The translations under genes were made by a program, and so were the position numbers. From the NCBI GenBank assembly GCA_902787975.1, contig CADAIP010000007.1:1-64000 (forward strand): 64,000 nucleotides of DNA. Reading direction: 5' to 3'. The DNA is from Oscillospiraceae bacterium (GTDB lineage: Bacteria > Bacillota > Clostridia > Saccharofermentanales > Saccharofermentanaceae). The notes below the pieces were generated by a model. It was given only the letters and a program-made list of their open reading frames with translations. It had not been told where the DNA came from and ran no database searches. Below are positions 33,963 through 42,769 of this stretch, piece after piece; the stretch's first letter is position 1, and every line of letters starts with the position of its first letter.

Positions 33963-34751
33963 TTATTTCTTCTTCAGCACCGCTATCGCAGCATAGTGCT
34001 TTATCTCAAAGCTGTCAGGATAACTCTCCAGCATCTCCCTGTGTTCCTTATCCCACGCGGCAAGCTCTTCAGGAGACAAGGAAGCTCCTACACCTCTGCA
34101 GGCAAACATCCTTCCGTGCCAGGACTCTTTTGTAAAAGGCACCATTAGATCGTATTCTTCGTGATCTTCAAGCTCAAAATAATCGTACATCACATCAGGT
34201 ATAAAGATAGGATGCTTGGTCTCGCCTCCGCCCGTCCAGCTGGGACTGTACTTGCGCACGATATCTTCACTCTTTCCTGCGATTTCATCTTCAAAAGGGA
34301 GCCACGCCATAAATAAAACAACAAGCCTTCCGTCCTTATTAAGTATGCGGGAAAACTCAGGTGCTACCTTATCGTGATCGAAATACCAGAAGCACTGGCA
34401 TGCCGTTATCACATCAAAAGATCCGGAAGGAAAATCCAGCTTTTCCGCAGATATGGTCTTATATTCTATATTCATGCCGGCTTCTTCAGAAAGAAGCTTT
34501 GCCTGTTCTATCTGCTCGGGAGATATGTCAGTACCTACCCATTCTGCTCCGAACTTATACATGTTGCGCGGCAGCACGCCCGTACCTGTTCCAAGGTCCA
34601 GAACTCTCTGACCCTTAATGCACAAACCCCTGTCGGCAACTTTTCTGTAGAATTCCTCAGGATAAATATCCCTGTACTTGGCATAAGCTTCTGAAGTCTT
34701 TCCCCAGTCAAAAGCCTTGCCTTCATCGATCCTGTCATCCCTTATGTCCAT
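33963..34751 (-). CDS. SAM-dependent methyltransferase
   Basis: This 262-residue class I methyltransferase has motif I VLDLGTGTGVLP, motif II WVGTDIS, and the GSFDVITACQCFWYFDHDK loop, followed by LNKDGRLVVLFMAW. It should methylate a small molecule using SAM in the cytoplasm. AAGGAG before the ATG at 34751 sets the start. It is divergent from a TetR gene and shares the promoter region at 34806-34855. Confidence 0.85.
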   Translation of the reverse strand: MDIRDDRIDEGKAFDWGKTSEAYAKYRDIYPEEFYRKVADRGLCIKGQRVLDLGTGTGVLPRNMYKFGAEWVGTDISPEQIEQAKLLSEEAGMNIEYKTISAEKLDFPSGSFDVITACQCFWYFDHDKVAPEFSRILNKDGRLVVLFMAWLPFEDEIAGKSEDIVRKYSPSWTGGGETKHPIFIPDVMYDYFELEDHEEYDLMVPFTKESWHGRMFACRGVGASLSPEELAAWDKEHREMLESYPDSFEIKHYAAIAVLKKK

Positions 34752-34805
34752 GTTCTGATATCTCCTTAAAAACATTAAAATCAGTGCGTTTCTTAAATGT
34801 CACAC

Positions 34806-34855
34806 TTGCGACATCTACATGCACGGATTATAATTCTGCAAGTAAGAGAATTCAA
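34806..34855. promoter_or_regulatory. Interlocked divergent promoters
   Basis: Plus strand: TTGCGA (34806-34811), 17 bases, TATAAT (34829-34834). Minus strand: TTGAAT (complement of 34850-34855), 17 bases, TATAAT (complement of 34827-34832). The two -10 boxes share the ATTATAAT core, so RNA polymerase can use only one direction at a time. Confidence 0.75.
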
Positions 34856-34875
34856 TCGTTTTTGCGTATATGTCT

Positions 34876-34893
34876 CACATTCGCGAGAATGTG
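34876..34893. promoter_or_regulatory. Probable TetR operator
   Basis: The 18-base palindrome CACATTCGCGAGAATGTG has 7-bp arms around a 4-base centre. It lies in the 5' leader of the TetR gene, about 20 bases before its ATG and behind both divergent promoters. It is the best candidate for the TetR binding site. Confidence 0.6.
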
Positions 34894-34912
34894 CCATTTA
34901 AGGAGCGGCCCC

Positions 34913-35488
34913 ATGCGTGATACTTCCAAGAGGATACAAAAGACAAAAGACGGGATCGCAAATGCTCTCTGTTCACTTCTTGAGACAGAACAATACGATG
35001 TGATAACCATCCAGGAGATCGCCGATTCCTGCAGCGTCACCAGAAGGACTTTATACCGCCATTTCAAGACAAAAGATGAGATACTTCATCACTGCTTCAA
35101 GGGGTGTGCAACCCAGTTTTCCAATTACATAGCAGCCCGAGCGCCCAAAGATTTCCGTGAATTCTGCATCGTATATTTCTCGTTCTGGAATGAGAATATG
35201 AACATGCTCACGATCCTTAACAAATCAGGCATAATGTACCGTTTTGCAAGTGAATTCGAATCACTCGTATTGATGATGTCTTCACAGATAGGGCAAGGTG
35301 ATCCCAATGCAAATGCAAAGCAAAAGGAAAACTCCAAATACAAATATCACTTCGCATACAGGACCGCGGGATTCTGGCACGTAACCGAATTATGGTGCCA
35401 GGAACAGCCGCGCAAAAGCCCAAAAGAAATGGCGGACATCATGATGGAAATCACTTCATTCCCGAAGGATATCAGCATCATCAATTAA
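34913..35488 (+). CDS. TetR family regulator
   Basis: The 191-residue protein has a TetR N-terminal helix-turn-helix (VITIQEIADSCSVTRRTLYRHFKTKDEILHH) and an all-helical ligand domain. The start is set by AAGGAG eight bases before the ATG at 34913; the longer frame is unlikely. It is divergent from the methyltransferase and followed by the YczE-like gene, so it may control either through the palindrome at 34876-34893. Confidence 0.87.
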   Translation: MRDTSKRIQKTKDGIANALCSLLETEQYDVITIQEIADSCSVTRRTLYRHFKTKDEILHHCFKGCATQFSNYIAARAPKDFREFCIVYFSFWNENMNMLTILNKSGIMYRFASEFESLVLMMSSQIGQGDPNANAKQKENSKYKYHFAYRTAGFWHVTELWCQEQPRKSPKEMADIMMEITSFPKDISIIN

Positions 35489-35527
35489 ATGACGTCTTTT
35501 AATTGATATAAAAACAATGTACCTGAA

Positions 35528-35556
35528 TTGTTGTATCAGTGCATTTGTTCTATGAT
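35528..35556 (+). promoter_or_regulatory. Promoter of a possibly leaderless mRNA
   Basis: TTGTTG (35528-35533), a 17-base spacer and TATGAT (35551-35556) are followed after only six bases by the ATG at 35563. Transcription would start at or next to the start codon. No Shine-Dalgarno precedes the ATG, which is unusual among the neighbours. Confidence 0.55.
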
Positions 35557-35562
35557 TGCCCC

Positions 35563-36249
35563 ATGAATAAATTAAAGAGCATTTTCAAGAAAGACCACAT
35601 GGTCAAACGCATACTCATGAGCATCTTCGGCGTGCTCATCTGCGGCATCGCAGTAGGCTTTTTCAAGCGTGCGATGTTCGGAGTAGACCCCTTCCAGTCA
35701 CTGATGGCTGGCCTTGATACTGTCATCCCGATAAGCTTCGGTACCCTTTATGTAATAGTAAACGTGATAATGCTCCTGTTCAGTCTCATATTTGACAGGC
35801 ACTACATAGGACTTGCAACCTTCATCAACTTATTCCTAATAGGTTATGTAGCTGAGTTCTCTCAGAAGACTTTAGAAAACTTCTTCCCCGACTTAGGCCT
35901 CATCGGAAGAGCAATATGCCTCATAATCGGCATCCTTATAATCTGCGTAGCCTCATCTTTTTACATGACCGCAGATATCGGCGTATCAACATACGACGCA
36001 GTTGCCCTTATAATCTCCAACACCTGGAAAAAGGGCAAGTTCAAATATGTAAGGATAATCACCGACGTTATCTGCGTCATCCTCGGAGTCGGACTCTACT
36101 TCCTCTCCGGCGCCACCATTGACGGTATCGGTGCAGTAATCGGAGCAGGCACAATAATCACGGCATTCTTCATGGGACCGCTTGTGGATTTCTTTGCCAA
36201 CAAACTTGCAAAGCCTTTCCTGTACGGAAAAACACAAGAAGCGAAATAA
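35563..36249 (+). CDS. YczE/YitT-like membrane protein
   Basis: The 228-residue protein has about six membrane helices with short loops and the pattern of YczE/YyaS/YitT: LICGIAVGFFKRAMFGVDPFQSLMAGL, then ISFGTLYVIVNVIMLLFSLIFDR, and later TADIGVSTYDAVALIIS. YczE-like proteins have unassigned transport-like roles. The chosen start is the second ATG, because the first lies inside the promoter. It lies 74 bases after the TetR gene. Confidence 0.78.
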   Translation: MNKLKSIFKKDHMVKRILMSIFGVLICGIAVGFFKRAMFGVDPFQSLMAGLDTVIPISFGTLYVIVNVIMLLFSLIFDRHYIGLATFINLFLIGYVAEFSQKTLENFFPDLGLIGRAICLIIGILIICVASSFYMTADIGVSTYDAVALIISNTWKKGKFKYVRIITDVICVILGVGLYFLSGATIDGIGAVIGAGTIITAFFMGPLVDFFANKLAKPFLYGKTQEAK

Positions 36250-36250
36250 G

Positions 36251-36373
36251 TTAACCTTCAAATGTCCAGCCGTGTTCACCGTGGTAGATCATCTGCCTGG
36301 TCATGCCACCATCTATACAGATATTCTCACCGGTAATGAATTCGGCTTTATCAGAGCACAGATACATGGCCAT
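36251..36373 (-). pseudogene. SDR C-terminal remnant
   Basis: The minus strand reads MAMYLCSDKAEFITGE then NICIDGGMTRQMIYH and ends GWTFEG. This is the last part of a classical SDR, with the FITGENICIDGGM ending. Just upstream a VDDV-like piece is in another frame. Everything before this is gone. It lies 2 bases after the stop of the YczE-like gene. Confidence 0.75.
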
Positions 36374-36568
36374 TAAATACGTCATCGACAGATTCGTATT
36401 GCATCTTTAGCTCAAGAATGAAAGCTGAACGTTATGTTCTTCCCGGCAATAAAACCCTTGGGCTAATAAATAAGTAGTAAAAATCTGCAAACGCAATAAA
36501 TAAAGGCATTTCAGCCTATCTGGTAGATGTACCGGATGGGCTTTTTACTCAAACTTACTACTAACTTA
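36374..36568 (+). terminator. Boundary region with plus-strand terminator
   Basis: GCCTATCTGG (36514-36523) and CCGGATGGGC (36532-36541) pair fully with two G-U wobbles, followed by TTTTT, an intrinsic terminator on the plus strand. The rest holds no gene. A direct repeat TTTGATGCAAG/TTTGATGCAAA lies just at the end of the MerR gene, and the region separates the SDR remnant from AT-rich DNA, so it may mark an old insertion edge. Confidence 0.45.
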
Positions 36569-37603
36569 CTACTTTTGATGCAAGATTTGATGCAAAGCCA
36601 ATGAAATCGCATGTTTAGTCGGTAATATTCGGGCTATTTTTGCATTCTCCCCGCATTTCCATCTCCGAATCATACAGCAAATACAGACCATCCTCTCTAT
36701 TAATCCAATAGTTTTTGAAGTGCTTTTTAGTGCTGATACATCCTTTGTTTTTACTTTGAATAAAGGTATTTCCGGTTTCAAAAACACTGGGGCAACGTCT
36801 TCATCCATTATTGCGACTATATTCTTTCTCAATTCAAGCGAACCAAATTCGTTATCTACATATTCTTGAAATGACTTCTCATTTATTGCTAGATCAACAG
36901 GATTAAAAAACCATTCATACTGATGTTCTTTATCATTAAGCATACTCTCGATTATTGAGTCACGTTGTTCTGAACTAACTAGTTCACTAGCTCGTTCATT
37001 TCTATCTACATATATGCCTATATAGTACTTAAATACCATTTCAATATAATCTTGAACCTCATCTGATTTAGGAGATTTTGCCTTCATTATTGGAATATAT
37101 GATATTAGAATTATTAACTTGACAAGAGGTGCTGTTTCTTCATTGAGTTGATTTTTCCCTTCTGTAAGAAAGACCCGACCTAAACTTAATATTGTGTCAA
37201 TATCCCTTCTTTTTCCGTTTAGTTTCCCCGATACATTCTCTAAGTATTCAAAAAAAGACAACGGAATAGAGGATACAAAAATATACATATCAAAATAAGA
37301 AACCATTGCCTCTATTCGCTCTTTCTTTTCCAAAAGCTTTTGTTTTCCTTTTTTAAACTCTTCAGCTAAATCAACAGATGGTTTATTTAAAATATCTTTA
37401 ATCTCTGATCTTTTATAACCAATTTCACGAAAAACAGTTATTATTTCCAACTTTTGTAGAGCCTCATCATCATAAAGCCATTTACCCTTGTCTGTATCAT
37501 CCTTCTTACAAGGATGAAGTAACTGTACCTCTTCGTTATCATATTCCTGCAGGGTTCTTCTTGTTACACCCAATAAATTTACAACTTCTGAAATGGTTTT
37601 CAT
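36569..37603 (-). CDS. MerR family regulator with large C-terminal domain
   Basis: The 344-residue protein starts with a MerR winged helix (MKTISEVVNLLGVTRRTLQEYDNEE...KWLYDDEALQKLEII) and a dimer helix, then about 230 helical residues I do not recognise. The DNA is clearly more AT-rich than its neighbours, which suggests transfer. The last 25 residues (ENAKIARILPTKHAISL...) look unlike the rest and may come from read-through into foreign DNA. GAGGAGGAAG precedes the ATG. The 19-bp-spacer promoter at 37628-37658 suggests self-activation. Confidence 0.75.
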   Translation of the reverse strand: MKTISEVVNLLGVTRRTLQEYDNEEVQLLHPCKKDDTDKGKWLYDDEALQKLEIITVFREIGYKRSEIKDILNKPSVDLAEEFKKGKQKLLEKKERIEAMVSYFDMYIFVSSIPLSFFEYLENVSGKLNGKRRDIDTILSLGRVFLTEGKNQLNEETAPLVKLIILISYIPIMKAKSPKSDEVQDYIEMVFKYYIGIYVDRNERASELVSSEQRDSIIESMLNDKEHQYEWFFNPVDLAINEKSFQEYVDNEFGSLELRKNIVAIMDEDVAPVFLKPEIPLFKVKTKDVSALKSTSKTIGLIERMVCICCMIRRWKCGENAKIARILPTKHAISLALHQILHQK

Positions 37604-37627
37604 GGCTGCTTCCTCCTCTTTGAGGAC

Positions 37628-37658
37628 ATAATAACATCTGCACGCAACGTGCAGTCAA
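37628..37658 (-). promoter_or_regulatory. MerR-type promoter with 19-bp spacer
   Basis: On the minus strand, TTGACT (complement of 37653-37658) and TATTAT (complement of 37628-37633) are 19 bases apart. The spacer holds the dyad CTGCACG-N3-CGTGCAG (37638-37654). An overlong spacer carrying the operator is the hallmark of MerR-activated promoters. Confidence 0.8.
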
Positions 37659-37844
37659 GAACATTTTTCAAATTTTTTAAAAAGTTGCTAATGAATCCTT
37701 TCCTCTTATACGCCAACACACATATTAATGGTTATCTCCTTTGTTGATTTTCCGGGTGCATACTTATGAATATGAATAATCCTTGATTTGATTAATCGAT
37801 ACACGAACAATACATCTCTGTCTTAATATGTTGTAATCAAGCAT

Positions 37845-39548
37845 ATGGTGGGTGTATGGGACATGAAGAAGGCCAGAAAGACAGTAATTGCTATTACAGC
37901 TTTGCTTGCAGTGGCAGGCATTGCCTCTGTTGTGACAAGCACGGTGATCAAGAAGAATATCAGTGTTGCTGAATATAAGGATGCTTCTGTAATTGAAGCT
38001 GCTGATATCGGTAAGCGATACTCTGTAAAGCTGGATACAGATAGTATTTACGAGAACGCGGATGGTCTTTACTGCTATCAGATAGACTTTCCGGATGATT
38101 CTTTCATAAGTATTCCACTAACCGGTTATAAAGCCCGGACCAGCGTTGCCAGTTCTTCCTACAGCAGTGCCAACGGTTACATGACCGTCAACGTTAAGGC
38201 TACTCCATCAGGAACAGATAAGGTAATCGCAGACTACTACGATCAGGATTACGAGGAGAAGCTTGCCAAACTAAGAAAGCTTAAGGAAGACGGTATCCCT
38301 GAAGATTCTACTCTTACTGAAGAGAAACTTGATTTTGCCATAGAAGTTTACGAAGAAGCAGCAGGGGAAATAGGCTACAACACTAACCTGGCTTCAGTTA
38401 CACCTTATGAATTTGAGATCGTGGATATCAGTTTGTATAACATGCTATCTTTTGCAGGTTGGCTCGTTGCTGTTCCTATGCTTATCGTGCTTGCTTATGC
38501 ATTACTGGGAATCAAGATACGTGGTTCACGTTTAGCACTCGGCACAGTTGCATTGATACTTGTCTTTGCCATTGGACTAGGCATTTACCTTCGGAACGAT
38601 ATTGCTACGATGTTATCGGTAAATGAATATGCACCGGATGTTTACACCATACGTGTCGACAGCGATTACAAACTGGATAAACTCTTGTCTGACGGATCTT
38701 ACGATGAGAATTCACTTGCAAGATGGGTATCTTCGAACCTGTTCTGGAACCTGCCCATCGATCTTGATATATCTGAATTCAGCTGCTGTTCGTTTGCATG
38801 CACGTCTCCTTCGGGTGATCACCTGTTTGGAAGAAACTACGATCACGTGACTACGGATACGCTCATTATGTATTCAGAACCTGAAGACGGATATGCTTCT
38901 ATTGCAACAACTGATCTGGCGATCATAAGCATGGGCGGAGATACCAAGTTAAGAGAACCCTGTTCCCTTTATGGCAGAGCGTTTTTGAGGGCTGCACCCC
39001 TGCTCACCTCCGACGGAATAAACGAAGCAGGTGTAGGTGTATCCTGTTTGAGCCTTGACTATACCGACATGAGCCAGAATACCGGAAAGACCGGTCTTTA
39101 CCTGCCCGTAGCAGAAAGAGCAATACTCGATAAGTGCGCTTCAGTTGATGAGGCAATTGAACTTCTTAAGTCTTATGACATCAAGACCATGGTCGGCAGA
39201 TCCTTTCATATCTTCATTACGGATAAGACCGGAAGATCCGTCGTCGCAGAATGGGTAGATGGTGAACTTAAGATCGTAGAAGCAGATCAGGTTACGAACT
39301 TCTACATGTCTTCTGATACCCACAGCCAGTGTGACCGTTACGACACACTTGTACAACGCTTAAGTGATAAAAACGGAGTCCTCACAGAAGATGAAGCCAT
39401 GACACTCCTCATGGATGTCAGTCAGGATTACGAAGTCATAAAGACACAATGGTCCATCGTATACGACCTGGATAACTTCAAGCTCTATTACGTATCAGAC
39501 ATGGATACAGCGAATATCTATGAGATATCCAGGGAGACTTTTAAGTAA
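37845..39548 (+). CDS. Membrane-anchored Ntn-hydrolase, choloylglycine-hydrolase-like
   Basis: The 567-residue protein has an N-terminal membrane helix, an outer segment, two further helices (about 205-222 and 232-250) and a C-terminal domain of the linear amide C-N hydrolase type. That domain has CCSFACTSPSGDHLFGRNYDH, GINEAGVGVSCLSL and SRSVVAEW motifs. The nucleophile is Cys314 or Cys315, but it is internal rather than N-terminal, so processing or a non-classical role is needed. It may cleave an amide outside the membrane. The true start may be the ATG at 37863. Confidence 0.75.
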   Translation: MVGVWDMKKARKTVIAITALLAVAGIASVVTSTVIKKNISVAEYKDASVIEAADIGKRYSVKLDTDSIYENADGLYCYQIDFPDDSFISIPLTGYKARTSVASSSYSSANGYMTVNVKATPSGTDKVIADYYDQDYEEKLAKLRKLKEDGIPEDSTLTEEKLDFAIEVYEEAAGEIGYNTNLASVTPYEFEIVDISLYNMLSFAGWLVAVPMLIVLAYALLGIKIRGSRLALGTVALILVFAIGLGIYLRNDIATMLSVNEYAPDVYTIRVDSDYKLDKLLSDGSYDENSLARWVSSNLFWNLPIDLDISEFSCCSFACTSPSGDHLFGRNYDHVTTDTLIMYSEPEDGYASIATTDLAIISMGGDTKLREPCSLYGRAFLRAAPLLTSDGINEAGVGVSCLSLDYTDMSQNTGKTGLYLPVAERAILDKCASVDEAIELLKSYDIKTMVGRSFHIFITDKTGRSVVAEWVDGELKIVEADQVTNFYMSSDTHSQCDRYDTLVQRLSDKNGVLTEDEAMTLLMDVSQDYEVIKTQWSIVYDLDNFKLYYVSDMDTANIYEISRETFK

Positions 39549-39551
39549 GTC

Positions 39552-40721
39552 TTACCAGATCATTTTCCACTGAAGCTCAAAGTCAATTACCGCATCGCCG
39601 AATGTCAGTCTGTAGATGCCGTCTTTAACCATGTCAAAATCCATGACCAGTATCTCGGCATACATGCTTTCTCCGGGTCCGATCTCAAACGTCTCGTTCT
39701 CGTACAGGGTAAACTGCGGATCAGGTGTGCGGTCCCATGGTGAATACTGGTCGGAGTGTCCTAAGCTCCATACCTTGGCAACAGGCATATCTTTGACTAT
39801 TACACCGGCGTAGTTCATTTCACGGCCATTTCTGCCAAGATCTATCAGGTCATCACCATTAACACGCTGTAAGTATCGCGTTCCGCCTATGGTCTTGGTC
39901 TCATCGCTTTTGTTATATATCAAGATACCTAATTCGCGGTTATAGGATTGTACCTGATATGTGACGCCGTCGTATTCATATACTTGCTGTTCCTGACTGT
40001 ATATCAGGTCAAGTGACCAGGTGATCTCAATGCCGGTTGTGTCTGAATCATTATTTGATTCGTAAACTTTCGTTGTGACATCAGACCATGTCTTCTCTGA
40101 TGCATCGTAATACATCGTGTGGGTGTCGTGGTTTTCTTCAGAAAAACCTATCTCGAGATCACCCGCAAGGATGTCTGCATATATAGATTCTTTCACGCCT
40201 CTTATCCCGAAGCCGGTGATCTTTACTTCGCGATTTGGATCGATCAGGTCAGATTCTTCATATTGGCATGCCGCATCCAATATGTATTTGCCCTGGTCTT
40301 CAGTTATATTAAACTGCGCCTCTATTCCGCTTAAGTTATTAAAACTTACCAAGATGTACTGTATTGCATCGTTTCCCTGCCCGATGAAGCATCCGCACTT
40401 ATCGCAGGTATTCTTATCGAATACTGCGGTCACTCTGTCTTCAAACAGGACGACCTTTTCAATTCCGAACAGGTTTCTGTGAGAGCAGGTGATCACCTTT
40501 TGTGCCTTATCTTCGTTACCGATGATATATTCGGATTCGTTTTCTTCGGGTTCATCTGTAAATCCGAATGTATAAGTGATAGCCGTGCTCTCAGCAGTTG
40601 TTTCTGTAGATGTATTAACGGTCGGGTCGTCCTGCTTGTTGCAGGCTGTAACCGTCAGAAGCATTAATACTGCTAATAACGCTGCCTGGATTCTTTTTGC
40701 GTTAGAAGTTCCAATCCCCAT
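39552..40721 (-). CDS. Lipoprotein with C-terminal Ig-like domain
   Basis: The lipobox TVTAC follows a hydrophobic signal. A Thr/Glu-rich linker leads to a domain with TCDKCGCFIGQG (two Cys pairs) and a last part (ESMYAEILVMDFDMVKDGIYRLTFGDAVIDFELQW) with an Ig-like or bacterial adhesion appearance. I do not recognise a named family. AAGGAG precedes the start. It is convergent with the Ntn-hydrolase gene, only 3 bases from its stop. Confidence 0.65.
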   Translation of the reverse strand: MGIGTSNAKRIQAALLAVLMLLTVTACNKQDDPTVNTSTETTAESTAITYTFGFTDEPEENESEYIIGNEDKAQKVITCSHRNLFGIEKVVLFEDRVTAVFDKNTCDKCGCFIGQGNDAIQYILVSFNNLSGIEAQFNITEDQGKYILDAACQYEESDLIDPNREVKITGFGIRGVKESIYADILAGDLEIGFSEENHDTHTMYYDASEKTWSDVTTKVYESNNDSDTTGIEITWSLDLIYSQEQQVYEYDGVTYQVQSYNRELGILIYNKSDETKTIGGTRYLQRVNGDDLIDLGRNGREMNYAGVIVKDMPVAKVWSLGHSDQYSPWDRTPDPQFTLYENETFEIGPGESMYAEILVMDFDMVKDGIYRLTFGDAVIDFELQWKMIW

Positions 40722-40792
40722 AGTAAAACTCCTTAACCTGTATTTTTATGCGAACCTAATCTAAGAATGTGTATTTTTTGCGCCTTTTACCC

Positions 40793-42568
40793 TTACCTGT
40801 CTGTTAAGATTCCGTCTCTTGTGTGGATCTTCTTTTTCTCTTCGTACATGATCTTGTCGGCACGCTCAAAGACTTCCTGGTAAGTTGTGTCTTTCCCGCG
40901 TTCGAAGACTGCGCAGCCGAATGCGAGTGAGATGCGCTCAAGATAGTTATCGGATATGTTTCTCTGGCTCTCCAGCATCGTCTTCAATGCATCGAGCTTT
41001 TCATCGATCCTTGAGTAATCAAGACCTGTTGGGATGACGGCAAATTCGTCTCCGCCGATCCTGAAGACAGTACTTAATGGGAATGCCTTGCAGAGGATCG
41101 ATGCGGTCTTCTGGATAGCTTCGTCACCTGCTATGTGGCCTAAGTTGTCGTTGATGTGCTTGAGGTAGTTTAAGTCGCACATGATGACGGCGAATTCAGC
41201 AGTACCGTTCCTGATCTTCTCGTTGATGTATTCGACCGTGTCATCGTAAGCGAGCTTATTCTTAACGTTTGTAAGAGAATCCACATACGCAAGGTTCTTC
41301 ATGGCGACAAGATCATCGCCCTGCTGCTTCAATACCTTTGCGCTCTTCTCGATCTTACGCTCCTGTTCCCTTTCCTTTGATGCGGCCTTCTCTGCTCTTG
41401 CACGGGCATTCTCGATCGCGAGTCTGGTCATTTTTGAGAGCTCGCCGATCTCATCGTCATTCTCCGGAGGAAGATCGACATCAAAATTATTCTCGCTTAC
41501 CGCACGTGCAGCTTCGGTGATCTTCCTTAACGGATCGGTTATGCGGTTGACCATGACGACTGCAACGATGGCGATCAGCATGGTAATAAGCACGGACAGG
41601 ATGATCATGAGGACGACCGCGTTGTCTCTTTCTCTGTAAATATTGGCATAGTCATCGCAAAGAACGAGCTTCATGCCGTTTCTGAGCGTCACAAATACCA
41701 TCGCGCGTTCTCTGTCTTTAAAATAGTATCTGACAATTTCAGTGCCGGTCGCAGGTTTATCCATCAGGTCCCCGTTCTCTTGTACCTGGTCCATCTCATC
41801 TCCGTGCATATGGCCGTTTACGAGATCGTCGTAGTGGTAGTGGACTGTTCCGTCAGCTTCTTTGAGGAACATGTAACCGGACTCCTGATACGAGAAAGTG
41901 TCGACCCAGTCGATTACCCTGGTAAAACTGATGTCGATCCCGATGACCGCAACCGGAGTATCGCCTATAAATACCGGCTCTATGTATGAGACAATGTAAT
42001 TTTCTACGCTGTAGTCATAATAAGGCTTTGTCCAGGCAGGTTCCCCAAGCCTGATAGGTCCGTAATACCAGTCTTCCGCAACGGGGTCATTAACGATCTC
42101 TTCCTGTGTAAAGGGGATCGTCATAAAAATCCCGTCATCGTTCCTGGTGTAGTAAACGCCCTCTTCGCGGTCCGTGATGCCGGTTACATCCAAAGTGTAA
42201 TGGATATATGCGCCTTCAATGAAATCGTTGTGCTCGGTCATGAAGCGGATAAGATCATCAGCATCATCGACTATGGCATCTCTGAGTTCGCCGTCTTCCT
42301 TGATCGTCTCTACATCCGGGATCCTGCTCCTGGTCCATCTGGCAAGAGAACTGACGGCGTCTTCGATCCTTGCCATCTCAAGATTAATATCGTCAGCACG
42401 CTCTTCGCAGAAAAGGTTCATCTGGGCAGAGGCACCCTCGGAAAGAATCTTGCTGGACAGGGCAATGGCAACCGCAACCAGTGTTACGGCCAGAATAAAT
42501 GCCCCGATGATGTTAAGGAGCATCAGTTTCTTACTTATAGACGTAAAGAACGCCTTTCTTTTCTGCAT
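40793..42568 (-). CDS. Membrane sensor diguanylate cyclase (Cache-HAMP-GGDEF)
   Basis: The 591-residue protein has a first membrane helix (about 14-36), an outer dCache-type domain with DWYYGPIRLGEPAWTKPYYD, a second helix near 325-347, a HAMP domain (NRITDPLRKITEAARAV) and a C-terminal GGDEF domain with DSLTNVKNK and RIGGDEFAVIPTG. It should make c-di-GMP in response to an outside ligand. It lacks an EAL domain. The nearest matching phosphodiesterase gene is the broken one at 23988-24649. Confidence 0.92.
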   Translation of the reverse strand: MQKRKAFFTSISKKLMLLNIIGAFILAVTLVAVAIALSSKILSEGASAQMNLFCEERADDINLEMARIEDAVSSLARWTRSRIPDVETIKEDGELRDAIVDDADDLIRFMTEHNDFIEGAYIHYTLDVTGITDREEGVYYTRNDDGIFMTIPFTQEEIVNDPVAEDWYYGPIRLGEPAWTKPYYDYSVENYIVSYIEPVFIGDTPVAVIGIDISFTRVIDWVDTFSYQESGYMFLKEADGTVHYHYDDLVNGHMHGDEMDQVQENGDLMDKPATGTEIVRYYFKDRERAMVFVTLRNGMKLVLCDDYANIYRERDNAVVLMIILSVLITMLIAIVAVVMVNRITDPLRKITEAARAVSENNFDVDLPPENDDEIGELSKMTRLAIENARARAEKAASKEREQERKIEKSAKVLKQQGDDLVAMKNLAYVDSLTNVKNKLAYDDTVEYINEKIRNGTAEFAVIMCDLNYLKHINDNLGHIAGDEAIQKTASILCKAFPLSTVFRIGGDEFAVIPTGLDYSRIDEKLDALKTMLESQRNISDNYLERISLAFGCAVFERGKDTTYQEVFERADKIMYEEKKKIHTRDGILTDR

Positions 42569-42769
42569 CTTCCGATCCCGATGTTATACGTATAGAAATG
42601 AAAATGCCAAAGGGGACGCCTTCGGCTGATTAGATTATAACACCTGAAATGGCCTCATTATGAACAAAATATAAATTTATATTTATCTTTCCTGAGTATC
42701 AAAAAGAACCATCCTCGTTGTATTATTTAATCGGGATAATTCGAATCTTAAGATATGGGGAGTTAATCT

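Noticed and set aside
36430..36600. Integrase tail and attachment site
   Set aside because: The plus strand can be read as a short peptide ending FDARFDAKPMKSHV, and direct TTTGATGCAA repeats exist. No integrase body or second attachment site is in the window, so this is too weak to call.
37845..39548. Bile salt hydrolase
   Set aside because: The motifs place it only in the wider amide-hydrolase family; substrate residues cannot be assigned and the membrane part is not found in bile salt hydrolases.
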